Positions 36,001 to 46,949 of a stretch of DNA of 64,000 bases are shown here, in pieces. The number at the start of each line of letters is the position of its first letter. Position 1 is the stretch's first letter. The position numbers and the translations under genes were made by a program. This DNA comes from Vanilla planifolia. Its lineage: Eukaryota; Streptophyta; Magnoliopsida; Asparagales; Orchidaceae. The stretch spans positions 4,151,569-4,215,568 of the forward strand of contig CM043875.1 in NCBI GenBank assembly GCA_023846275.1, given 5' to 3'. The notes beneath the pieces were generated by a model, which had not been told where the DNA came from, searched no databases, and worked only from the letters and a program-made list of their open reading frames with translations.

Positions 36001-36779
36001 AAAAAAATTTAAGATAATTAAGAAATATGAGAAGTATTTCATTATATATTTTTACTTTTTATATCAAAGATATATGTTATCATATCATTTTTTATATAAT
36101 AATTTTATTATAATATATTATGTTATTATATTTTTTATTTTATATGTTTATTTGTTAAATTTTATAAAATCTTATTAGTTTTTACATCACAAGTCATGTT
36201 TTCAATCACAACAAAAGAGACATTGAGTAGAGTCATACTTATTAGTGGTTCAAAATAGGAGAATTTTCAGGGATATTTATCTATATTATTCTATATGGTA
36301 TTGTGATGTATCTCTAGGTCTATTTTTATTTTGATAGTTTTACTTTGTATTTTATAGTTTGACATGTATTACTTACGATATAAATTTTTATATGCATATT
36401 TTTATTTTAGGATGTCTTAAATAATAACTAAATAGTTGGTTTTAAAATATATAATGATTTCTATATCCTTAGATTCTAATCATTTATATTTATTTTTTTA
36501 TAATTGATATTGATTATTTAAGTAGGTTTAGATATAGAATTGACATTTAATATATTAAATTTTAGATTACTTGAGTTGTACAAAATATATTGCAACATTA
36601 ACAAGTTAAATTGGAAACTGTATGACTTGTTTTCATTATGAAATTATGCTATTTAAATAATCTTAACTTTAAAGGATTTTTATATGTTAAAAAAAAAGTT
36701 TATTTTCTTTTATCTTTTACTTATTTTTTTATGAGTAAAATTCAAAAATGTATTTTGGTGGTTTTCAAATCAAAGGTAT

Positions 36780-37020
36780 TGTTTATGATTAAAAGGAAAA
36801 AAACTTTGAAATACAAAAATTTCTATTAAAAAGTGATTTAAAAAGCAAGTGTCATCTTATTTTATATTATATTTTAGATATTTAAGGTGATGTCAAATTA
36901 GATATAAAAAGTATTTTTATAATTAAAAAACTTTGAAATACAATTTTTTTGTTAAAAAATATTTAAAAGCAAGTGACATCTTATTTTTATATTATAAATT
37001 AAATAAAAAGGATGACACCA
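36780..37020. repeat. 127-bp tandem duplication
   Basis: AACTTTGAAATACAA occurs at 36802 and 36929. Both are followed at similar spacing by AAAGCAAGTG and CATCTTATTTT, and then by a GATG element. The copies are moderately diverged. Confidence 0.75.
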
Positions 37021-39569
37021 AACATGCATAGCTAGAAAAATTTTATAATGTGATGATCAACCTTTTTCATTGAAACTAGCATGGATTAATTCCAAATGTG
37101 CTCCTTGTTATTGACACATGATAATTTATTAAGTGTAAGCTTATGTGAAAAAAAAACTAAGCTAGAACGTTGTAAGGCCATGCCAAACATGCAATGATTA
37201 CTATATTGAATATAAGAAAGTAAGATATTCCTACTTATTTATTGGTTCATTTAAATCATAAGAAGACTCAATTTAAAAAAAAAAAAAAAAAAATAGCTCA
37301 ACTTTCTCATGATAAGGATAGATATGAAAAAAAAAGACAACCAACTCTTGGGAAAATAGAAGTGTTATGATCATCAGAACTTGTGGGAAGCAAAATAAAT
37401 AACACAAAATGAGAATTAAGAAGGTATGATTGAAGTGAGGAAGCCACAAAATAGTTTTGTTCTAAAACCAATCTATAATGAAACTAGGAAAAGTGGTGGG
37501 TTCCTCCAACATTTAGTTGCTACAAAGATATTACAAAAACAACAAAAACTTAAATAAAAATAAACTTAATTAAAAAATAAAATATGAATAAATTTTTGTA
37601 ATTAATTTATGGATTTAATATATGAATGAAAGTAAATGAATCTTTGAAAGTCATTAAAGGGATATTCCTATACTATCAATCACAAAATGATAAGACAATC
37701 AATTATGAGTTGTATTTCTAGATTAATTATTTTTTTGTTAAGAATAAAGTCATGTTTTTTTTTATGAAAACAATTAATAGAAAATTGTTACACTTAATAA
37801 ATATAATGAAAAAAGTTATTTTAATATAAATATATTATTTGATGATAACTTGGATTTTCTTTCTTAATTGTTTTATATACACTACCTAAAATTCTTTAGA
37901 AGAGTATATTATTGTTATTATATGAAGAAATGTCTCAGATGTCCATCAAGTAAGGCGTACAAGAAGATCTCAATCGGTATCATTATTTTTGCTTTTCAAT
38001 CTAGTTTGAATGGTTTGGAGAGGTTGCACTTATTGACCTTATAGCTCATTTTGTTAGCTTGATAACCAAGAGAATAAAAGATGGCCAATTGATCTTAATT
38101 GGTAATCCATCCTTTATTAAGTGGTCATTTGAGCATAAAAGGCCTTTCCTTGGATCTTGAGGTCCTTCAAATGAGGATTCAATCAATTCTCTCTTAATAG
38201 CATGCATGCATAAGACCAAAGACTAGTGGCAATAAAATTTACTAGCATACAAGTATATCCAACAATCAACAAATCTTATAATGAGCAAACTTTATTGGCT
38301 TTGTGGAATCTTTTTGCTCATTTATTGCTATTGAGTTATATAAAATATATTAATTGTTGTTCGCACATGCATTTGATATAGAACAACTATATTTTGGACC
38401 TCAATTTATGTTGTTCTTATTAAAAAAAATTTAGACCCATCTTTATTATAATATTTCTTTGCTAATAAGATGGCTCTTGATATTTTTGCACTCTTGAGAG
38501 GTATAATATGCTATTATAAGTTTAGATTTAGTTTGTTTTCTAAATTTGAGTGAGATATGTCTTTTATAAAGATTCAAATCATGATTAGTGGATTTTAATT
38601 GGATTATTAGAAGGGAAGGATTTTTTATTGTCACACTATTCCGTAAAATCTCAAAAAAAAAAAAACAAATTTTAAAAATTTGATAAGCTTTTCTTTAGAT
38701 AGTTTTCTTTGACTTCATCACATATTATTTGAACTCCCTTTTTATATCATGTGACAAGACGACACTAGATCGATTTATTCCATATGATATGATATCTGAA
38801 TTTGTAAAATCAAATAATTCAAAATTAGTCCAACATTTGTGACTTGATCTTCAAATGTACCTATGTTTTTTGTGATTATGCATGCTCAAATCATGAATTG
38901 ATTTTATTTTAATCATTAACTATGGATGTGATATCTTCATACATTGTGATAACAATTTGAGTTATTGTTGCTTTACAAATTTTTCTTGGCATAACTAATT
39001 GCTATCATAATCTTAGTCTATGAAAATTTCCACAACTAACATGTGATTCTATATGACTCGAAGAGTTTTAAGCAAATAAGCGTCTTCTTTGTCCTTTTAG
39101 TAAATCATAATATTTTCTCCATTTGAAAACAATTGAGGGTTAGGTAACTTAACTGTATATATACATCATTTTCATTAATCAAGTTCACAGCTCATTTGCC
39201 TGTATGTGTTACATTAGTTGTGTATTATTTCATATATGTATTTAATGATAACATCAAGTTATTTGTTTGAAAGTATGATGTGATTGTTGATGAAACAATT
39301 AGACGAAATTAGTGCTTGTATGTCACAAAAAGTCAATATACATATTATTTTGATAAAATTAAATTTCATTATTAGTCATCAACATAATAAGATCACATAT
39401 TTATCACATCAACTATTAAACTTTTACCTAGAAATAATATAGTTTTATTTGAAAAAATATATCTAAATATCATTTAATTAATTTAAAATATCATTATGAA
39501 ATTATATAACAAATAAAATTTTAGTTTATAGTATAATATATGCTCATTTAGAATAGATAATATTAATTT

Positions 39570-39905
39570 TTGGTATGCCTGTATACAACTGCAAATTTTC
39601 ATATTTACCCACAGAATGCGTCATTCTGTAAGCGCTGAATAAATGCAAATTTTTATTTACAAGCCGCCTCAGCTTCCAGACTTTTCTTAAAGAACTGTGA
39701 AACGCCCGAGGTAATTTTGTAAATCGTATAGCTATGATCTATCCCGAGTACTTCAGTAATGTAATTACGTTCTTTGGTATGGCTTTTTATGCTTGATTTT
39801 CGGACTAACCGGACAATTCATCAACCACCTCACCGGCCCATTCCGGTCCGCATCTCTCGGAGAAGCGAGCGTGGGTCAGCAGAAAAAGGGTGGTTGTGTG
39901 AATTA
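39570..39905. other. GC-richer island of unknown nature
   Basis: Within a very AT-rich spacer this stretch contains CCGCCTCAGCTTCCAG, ACGCCCGAGG and CACCTCACCGGCCCATTCC. No convincing open frame spans it and no family is recognised. It could be a relic exon, promoter fragment or element terminus. Confidence 0.3.
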
Positions 39906-42900
39906 GATTTTTCAAGTAACTATATATGGAAAAATATTATTTTATCGTTAAAAAGTCATATTAAATGATGGTAAATTATCTTTTTATAAAAAAGATTTTC
40001 AAATAAGTCCTTATATTAAATAGTATTTCTTAACGATTATTCCAGAACAATAGGTATTGGTCCAATTTGTGAAACTTGACGTTTGATTCCGTGAGACCGG
40101 ACAACTTTTAATGGTTCTTGTAAAGACCACGTCAAAGACTAATAATAGCTTCACATGCTACACTTGTTTATGATTTAATTAAAAATTGTACACGAGTTGG
40201 TAGATCGGTGGTACCGGTTTAGGAAATATTATTTTCTTAAAAAGTCCTTGAAATATTTGTTTTTTGAAATTGTGTTCTCATTTAGGAAGTCAAATTTTAC
40301 CATAAAAAGATATTTATTATTTTTTTATATCTCGTTTTTTATTAGATATGATCATTTCGAGTATTGTTATCAAAATGATTTGATTGGATTAACATAACCA
40401 CTGAGAACATTCTTGAGCAAGGGTTTTGTTTTAAGTTGAAGGTTTTATTTGTCTACCATTTATTAATTAAAATTTAATATTAAAAAAATGTTTAGAAGAA
40501 AAAGATTGGAAAAAGAATTCTATATGAGAGAAAATAAAATTTCGATATAACAATATATATATTAATCTTTTTTAAATTTAAAAAAATCTTTAAAAAGTTG
40601 AATTAAATCTTATTTTACAAGGACTAGAAAACTTAATAAATCAAATAGTCTTCAAATAAAATAGATGTTACAATCAAACTAAAATATTTAAAGAATTCTT
40701 TTTTTCTCTTTTTTTTCTCATAATTTTATATTTGTTTTTAATTATGTATTATACCAAATCATGAACTCCACTCAAAAAATTATTAGGTTTAAACCTAACG
40801 TGTCAACTACATCCCCATCAACCTTTTTTCTAATACAAATCTATGTAAGCAAAGATAGCTTACTCATCATAAATAGAGAAAACTTAAGGAGACATATTTT
40901 ATTTTATAATATAAAAATTATTTTTTAATAATATTATTTGATTATTTAGTTAAAATGTATTACTTTCTACAATATTTCATATGATTAGTTAAACAATAAA
41001 GTTAAAATTTGCAACAAATAAGTGATATAAAACATGATGATGGCTAGCAAAAAATTAGATCAATGTTTTCTAAATTTAAAAATTTTATAATCATAGATAC
41101 ATAATGTCATTTCATTATAGTCAAACATTGGTTTATTTTTTATCTCTATTTTCATTTATAATGAATCATACAAAGTTCAAGTACTGTTAATAATTAGTCA
41201 ATCAACTTCTTTTTATTTGTTATAGAAAAATTTAACTTTTTTTAATATTAAGATTTTTCTTGACCTAAGTTTTTGTTTGGTTAGAAGTTCACATTTCAAC
41301 AATCAATATCCCTCATTTGGAGGCCATAGTTTATATTCATTGTTAATTCAAAAATAAGTTACCATTTTTTATAACATTTTTTATACCAACATATTTGGAG
41401 CATATGTGAAAATATAAAAGTGATGTTTGAAGGACAATGACAAACTTAAAGCTGATGTTTGAACAACAATGATATATGATCAAGAGATAAAAACGAGAGA
41501 CTTGAAAGTTAAGTAATTGGTTTGTACTACATAGAAAAAACCACTTTCTATTTTTTAATTGAATTATTATCCTTTCACTTCTATTTTCACTTGTGATCAA
41601 GTAAGCTAACTCAAATGGTCAATAATTATATAATCTCTTTTTCTCATTAATAATTATATAGCCTAGTCTTAATTTTATGCATCAAGAGACTTGACCAAAA
41701 AAAATCATTAATGCATTTAAAAGAATTTGCAAATATACTAAATCTTGTATAGTTATACTTGGCACATTTATTATTGAAAATACTTAGTTGATTAATAAAA
41801 ATTTATATTTAAAAAGTGTTATTTTCAAATGTTATTTTAAAAATTATATGTTTAATATATAAGTTGTTGTTGAAAGTTTCCAAAAAAAAATAAACAAACA
41901 CAAAGTACTTTGTAATGTTGTTAAAAAAAAGTGTGACAAATTTTTAATGTTATTTCGTAAAGACACAATTCTCTTTCTTCTCATAATATAATATTTTTTT
42001 TCAAGATTTAAAAATAAGCTTATTTAAACAAATATTTGATTATAATTTTAAAAATACTTTTGTAAGATAAATTTAAAAAATATGTACTAATCAATGTTTA
42101 AAAATATATTTCAATATAATCTTGATAATACAAATACGTAACCAAATGAGTCATCAAATGAAGTACATTTATATAAGTGATAGGAGTCCATCCTACAATA
42201 TAGGATCGTTAATGTCTTATAATGTAAAATTTGTTCCATGATATTAAACAAGTTTAGCCCAAAAAGGCACGATTATTAAATTGCCCATCATTTATATGTT
42301 GTTTATACTCATTAGGAATATTTTATAGAGGAATATTATAGATGTCATTATGCCTTTAGTTTTTGCAAAATTTTTCAACTATCTTTTTAAGATTTATGGT
42401 TTTAATTAAACATTCATTAAACTTTCTTTAATGTACCAAAAAGCTTACTATGATAATGAGTTAGAATTTCAAAATTTTTTAATATTTTATATTACTTAAA
42501 TTATTCAAAATAAGTGTAACATTCTAGTTTAGCTCACCCATCTTTTATTACTATAATATCTTTTTATTATACTTACTACACTTATCACATTGATAGTGAT
42601 TGCATAGTTTTTAGGGTTCAATTTATTGAACATTTCTTATCTTGAAAATCTAGTATTGTAATTAGTAAGAAATAAACTTAATTATGTAACTCGTAAAACA
42701 TTTGGCTTAAGAAATATAAAATACTTTTGCTTCTTAAGAAACAAGACTTTGACTCTTAAAAGAAAGTGTAGAAGAAGATGATTCTTTGTGTAACGGTTTT
42801 TTTATGTTCTCTTTTTAATTTGTTACTTTTTGACTAGCAACGTATAATCACTCAATATGGAATATTAGTATTGATATTTGATGACTTGAAGAAGATGATG

Positions 42901-44146
42901 ACTTCACCTCAAAAAGTCTTACCAAGTGTAGTCACAAAATTTCTTTGTTACTTAAATCAATAATTTCAATTTATAAAGAATAATTCATTATATGACTAGA
43001 GAAGAATAATAAGATGAAATCGAATAAGATTCTTTTAATTTTTCATTTATTTATAATTAAATTTTTATAGGAGGGTATTATCATTATTAGGTACACAATG
43101 TTCATGTTGCTCAAAGACATACAAGGCATGGTATTACCAATCAATAAAACAAATAATGGACATTGGATATAATTTAATCTTGAAATATTACGAAGTTAAT
43201 ATGGATATTTGACTATTGGAGTTATTAATCTTGTGAAGGTTATTTTTGATCATATTGAAAGTCAACTTTTATAAGTAATGCATTTACTTGAACAATAGGA
43301 TAGTCTCAACTTTTAGAAAAACCTTACCCAAAATCTATAAAGCTCTCATGTAAGAGAAACCATACCTTTTGATTTAATGCCATTTTCAAAATCAAATGAA
43401 ACAATTAAGATTTTGAATTTTCAAGAGTTAGCTTTGACCTAACAACTCAAAAATCAAAAACTTTAAGAATAGCTTTTAATGTGTTTATTAACCAATATTT
43501 TTTTTTGTATAACTATTTCTAAATATAAAGTTTTATTAATATAAATAAAATTAAAAATATTATTATTAAATAATAATAAAAATTATGATAAATATGTTGT
43601 TGATAAAAGTTCATTGAAATAATTTCTATTATGAAATGACTAAATTAATATTTGATGTTTTAGTAAATGAGTTAAATAATTTTTTTAATATATCAAGCAA
43701 ATAATAATCTTCTCCTACTACATTTATATTGTTTTTTATATTTTAAATTAAATAAATACATTTCAAACATAATAAAACAAACATTTAATTATATTCTTAA
43801 AAAATACTTTTTATGAAAGCTAACTTTGAAAAAAATATATCAAACATAGTTTGACACCAATTAGCTAATATTTTAGTGCTTAACAATAACACAAACGTCA
43901 ACTTTTTATTCTTATGTTCACATATTTCAAGTAGAATATTTATTAATATTATTTCAAAAATTGATATATCATTTGAATTATTTCCACATTTACAATCACA
44001 CTACAATGTTAATTCACAATTTAAAAATAAAAGTAATTTTATTTTTTATTTCATTTTTTATCTCTAGATTATGAAGAAACGATATCTTTGTTTTTCAAGT
44101 AAATATTCCACACTTACAAAGCTTCTCCAATATTACTTTATTGTAA
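39906..44146. other. AT-rich spacer
   Basis: No gene or complete repeat is recognised. A TGTAACATTCTAG near 42519 looks like a gypsy LTR start, without a partner. Confidence 0.5.
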
Positions 44147-44374
44147 ATGAAAAAAATAGTTGCACACATATTGAAGGTGATCAACGGCGGTCAGCTATCG
44201 CTTTGGCCACGGCTTCAGAAAAATAGAGCACGCTCGAAAGATCGCACAGAATCGAAGATTGCTGCAATACTTCCTTCGTCTTCCCTGTTTCGCACCCCGG
44301 GATTAACACTACAGAACTTTCAACTCTTCGACCCACGAGCAGAAAACGTCCCCTTAAAACAAATCTATCGAGGA

Positions 44375-44395
44375 GAGAGAGAGAGAGAGAGAGAA
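44375..44395. repeat. (GA)n tract in the leader of the hAT-derived gene
   Basis: A GA dinucleotide tract lies about 330 bases before the start codon. It ends in GAAGGTAAGA, which also resembles a 5' splice site. Confidence 0.8.
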
Positions 44396-44396
44396 G

Positions 44397-44402
44397 GTAA
44401 GA
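44397..44402 (+). other. Possible 5'-UTR intron donor
   Basis: AAG/GTAAGA matches the plant donor consensus. A leader intron from here to one of the AG dinucleotides before 44724 would remove the upstream ORFs described below. Motif evidence only. Confidence 0.3.
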
Positions 44403-44612
44403 CAGCAACGCAAAGGTGCTCCCGAGGTTTTCTTTCTTCTGTCCCTAATTTCACCCTCCTGAAGTCTCCTCTTCTCCCCGAAGAAGCCAAAACCAACGGC
44501 CGGGCAACCGGAGACAGGTCCGTTGGTGACCCGACATTGCGCCTGGTTTCCCAAAATGTGCCGTGGAGATGGCGCGTAGCTCCGGCGGCCATTGCCGGGG
44601 CCTCATAATTAA

Positions 44613-44699
44613 ATGCACGGACGACGCTGCCGACCATGGCGACGAAAGTGGATTAGTACTGCAATTGTAAAGGTGGTTTCTTTATTGGAAGAAGAGTGA
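44613..44699 (+). other. Upstream ORFs in the leader of the hAT-derived gene
   Basis: An ATG at 44613 opens 28 codons ending at 44699. Inside it, in another frame, GACCATGG at 44632-44639 places an ATG (44636) in near-ideal context for a six-codon ORF (MATKVD, stop at 44656). Both end before the main start at 44724. If retained in the mRNA they would be expected to lower translation of the main frame. Confidence 0.45.
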
Positions 44700-44723
44700 A
44701 ATAAAAGAAAACTTTTGTTGATA

Positions 44724-46949
44724 ATGACTGCAGCGAGCGCGGCCGGCGCTGGAGAGGCGGCGGCAAAGGAGGTGAGCAGGCGATTCGAGGCTCTGTTATC
44801 GGTGCGGAGCAAGGCCATGAAGGGGAAAGGAGCTTGGTATTGGGCCCATTTGGAGCCTTTGCTCCTTCAGGGCCAGGAGCCCGGCCTCGCCATGGCGGTA
44901 AAGCTTCGCTGCTCCCTATGCGATGCAGTCTTCTCGGCTTCCAATCCTTCTCGCACGGCTTCCGAGCACCTCAAACGTGGCGCCTGCCCCAGCTTCAACT
45001 CCGCCGCCGCTGCTGCCGTCGCTGCTGCCGTCGCTGCCGCTGGCCCCACCTCTGCTCCGAAACCCATCTCATCACTCCCCCCTTTCCGCAAGCGCCCAGC
45101 TTTACCTTCCGCCTCCACTGACGGGGAACCTTCTTCTCCCTCCTGTCTCGCTCTAGTTGCTCCCTATGCCACGGCGACGTGTCCTCCCTACTCATCCTCC
45201 CCTTTTCCTCCTCCACCACCCCTGCCGCTGGCCCTTCCCGCTCCCCACAACCGCTTGGTGCTTTCTGGGGGAAAGGAAGACCTTGGCGCTTTAGCTATGC
45301 TTGAGGACAGCGTCAAGCGGTTAAAGAACCCCAAGGCCACGCCTTGCCCCGCCCTCCCCAAACCCCAAGCCGACGCCGCTATCTCCTTCTTCGCCGACTG
45401 GCTCCTCGAATCCGGCGGCGGCGCATCCCCTTCCTCACTCGATCACCCAAAACTCCGAGCTTTCCTTCACCAAGTGGGTTTACCAAGCCTCTCCCCTCGG
45501 ACTCTCGTGGGGCCCCTCCTGGATTCCCGATTCCACCACGCCTGCGCGGAGTCCGTCTCCCGCGTGGGCGACGCCCTTTTCTTCCAGCTCGACTCTGCCG
45601 GATGGAACTGCGACCATGGCCTGATTTCTTTGGCCGTGAATCTCCCCAACGGCTCCAGCGTCTTCCACCGCGCGATTCTCACAGCCTCGCGCGCCACCTC
45701 AGACTACGCCGTAGACGTACTCCGGGACGCAATCGCCACCGTCTCATCTGACGGCGCCACTCACAGGTGCGTCGGCATCGTCGCTGATCGTTTCAAGTCA
45801 AAAGCCCTCCGTATTCTCGAGACGGAGAAACAATGGATGATAAACATCCCCTGCCAACTCCACGGCTTCCATAAACTAATTCAAGATTTTGCAAGCAACC
45901 TTCCCATTTTCCAATCCGCCATTTCGGTCTCCTCCCGCATAGCCTCCTTCTTCAATTCCAACTCCTTAGCTCGCTCCCTGCTCCAAAAACACCAGCTTCA
46001 TGAGCTCGAACATTCCCACCTTCTCCATTCCCCTCCCCAACCCTTCGACCTAATCGTAGAAGACGTGTTGGGTTCCTCCCAGTCCCTCCAATTAACCGTT
46101 CAGGAAGAGGACTACAGACTCCTCTGCCTTGACAACTCCACCGCAAGGGAGCTTGCAGAAGTAATCAGAGACATCAGGTTCTGGAACGAATTGGAAGCGG
46201 TTGACTCTCTCGTCAAACTCGTGGAGCGCATGTCCAAGGATATGGAAACCGATCGGCCGCTGATCGGACAATGCTTGCCGCTCTGGGAGGAGCTGAAGAG
46301 CAAGGTGAAGTGTTGGCGCGCAAAGTTCGTGGTCGACGATGGCGTGGAGGACGTAGTGGAGCAGCGGTTCAAGAAGAGCTACCATCCGGCGTGGTCGGCC
46401 GCGTTCATATTAGATCCCCTATACCTCACCAAGAACCCAAGCGGCAAATACCTCCCTCCGTTCGATCTCCTTTCGCCGGAGCAGGAGAGGGACGTGGAGA
46501 GGTTGGTAACCCGGCTTGCGCCGCGGGAGGAGTCTCAACTTGTGCTCGCGGAACTGAGAAAGTGGCGGACGGAGGGGCTCGATCCGCTCTACGCACAGGC
46601 GGTCCAGGTGAAGCAGCCCGACCCGGCTACGGGGAAGATGAGGGTAGCGAACCCCTCGAGCGCACGGTTGGTTTGGAAGACCTGCCTCGGCGAGCTCGGT
46701 TCACTGGGAAGAGTCGCGGTGCGACTAATTTTTCTTCATGCGACGGCGTGCCGACTGCACTACAGCCCGAGGCTTCTCGGGCCTGCCCGGCTGTCGAGGG
46801 CGGCTGTGCAGCGGTTAGAGAAGATGGCGTTTGTGGCCGCCCAATCGAGATTCGAGAGGAGGACCTTCTCCGACGAGGAGGAGAAGGATGCGGACATCAT
46901 GGGAGAGGAATTTGAGCAGTCGACCTCTATGGAACCCTCTTCCCTGTAA
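44724..46949 (+). CDS. hAT-transposase-derived DUF659-like protein (AT1G12380/AT1G62870 type)
   Basis: This intronless frame encodes 741 residues from ATG at 44724; a longer reading from 44715 would need a non-ATG start. It matches a conserved plant family derived from hAT transposases, including Arabidopsis AT1G12380 and AT1G62870, whose function is not established. Seen: the conserved entry KGKGAWYWAHLEP at 33-45; a BED-like zinc finger with C63, C66, H82 and C88; an Ala-rich then Pro-rich linker (94-175); LVLSGGKEDLGALAMLEDS at 178-196; a DUF659-like core at about 241-390; and a C-terminal part with FWNELEAV, RPLIGQCLPLWEEL, YHPAWSAAFILDPLYL and SLGRVAVRLIFLHATACRL. The residue position that is usually Asp in SDGW reads SAGW (291-294), and no terminal inverted repeats were seen nearby, so it looks domesticated, not mobile. 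Coding GC content is far above the flanks. Confidence 0.9.
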   Translation: MTAASAAGAGEAAAKEVSRRFEALLSVRSKAMKGKGAWYWAHLEPLLLQGQEPGLAMAVKLRCSLCDAVFSASNPSRTASEHLKRGACPSFNSAAAAAVAAAVAAAGPTSAPKPISSLPPFRKRPALPSASTDGEPSSPSCLALVAPYATATCPPYSSSPFPPPPPLPLALPAPHNRLVLSGGKEDLGALAMLEDSVKRLKNPKATPCPALPKPQADAAISFFADWLLESGGGASPSSLDHPKLRAFLHQVGLPSLSPRTLVGPLLDSRFHHACAESVSRVGDALFFQLDSAGWNCDHGLISLAVNLPNGSSVFHRAILTASRATSDYAVDVLRDAIATVSSDGATHRCVGIVADRFKSKALRILETEKQWMINIPCQLHGFHKLIQDFASNLPIFQSAISVSSRIASFFNSNSLARSLLQKHQLHELEHSHLLHSPPQPFDLIVEDVLGSSQSLQLTVQEEDYRLLCLDNSTARELAEVIRDIRFWNELEAVDSLVKLVERMSKDMETDRPLIGQCLPLWEELKSKVKCWRAKFVVDDGVEDVVEQRFKKSYHPAWSAAFILDPLYLTKNPSGKYLPPFDLLSPEQERDVERLVTRLAPREESQLVLAELRKWRTEGLDPLYAQAVQVKQPDPATGKMRVANPSSARLVWKTCLGELGSLGRVAVRLIFLHATACRLHYSPRLLGPARLSRAAVQRLEKMAFVAAQSRFERRTFSDEEEKDADIMGEEFEQSTSMEPSSL

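Larger units (their letters stand above)
30800..39560. other. AT-rich spacer with simple repeats
   Basis: No gene is recognised over nearly 9 kb. The region holds a long (TC)n tract and a 127-bp tandem duplication, listed separately. An LTR-like CTAATATCCCAAAATTTTG near 33910 resembles starts of some plant gypsy LTRs, but no partner was found. Confidence 0.5.

Noticed and set aside
44147..44608. 153-codon frame upstream of the hAT-derived gene
   Set aside because: It spans the GA microsatellite (giving an Arg-Glu repeat) and lies in GC-rich leader DNA where open frames arise by chance. No family resemblance.
44715..44723. Extended N-terminus of the hAT-derived protein
   Set aside because: The extension would begin at TTG. 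The in-frame ATG at 44724 is the normal eukaryotic choice.
45344..46915. Frames of 60-214 codons over the hAT-derived gene
   Set aside because: They are shadow frames within a GC-rich coding exon and have no family resemblance.
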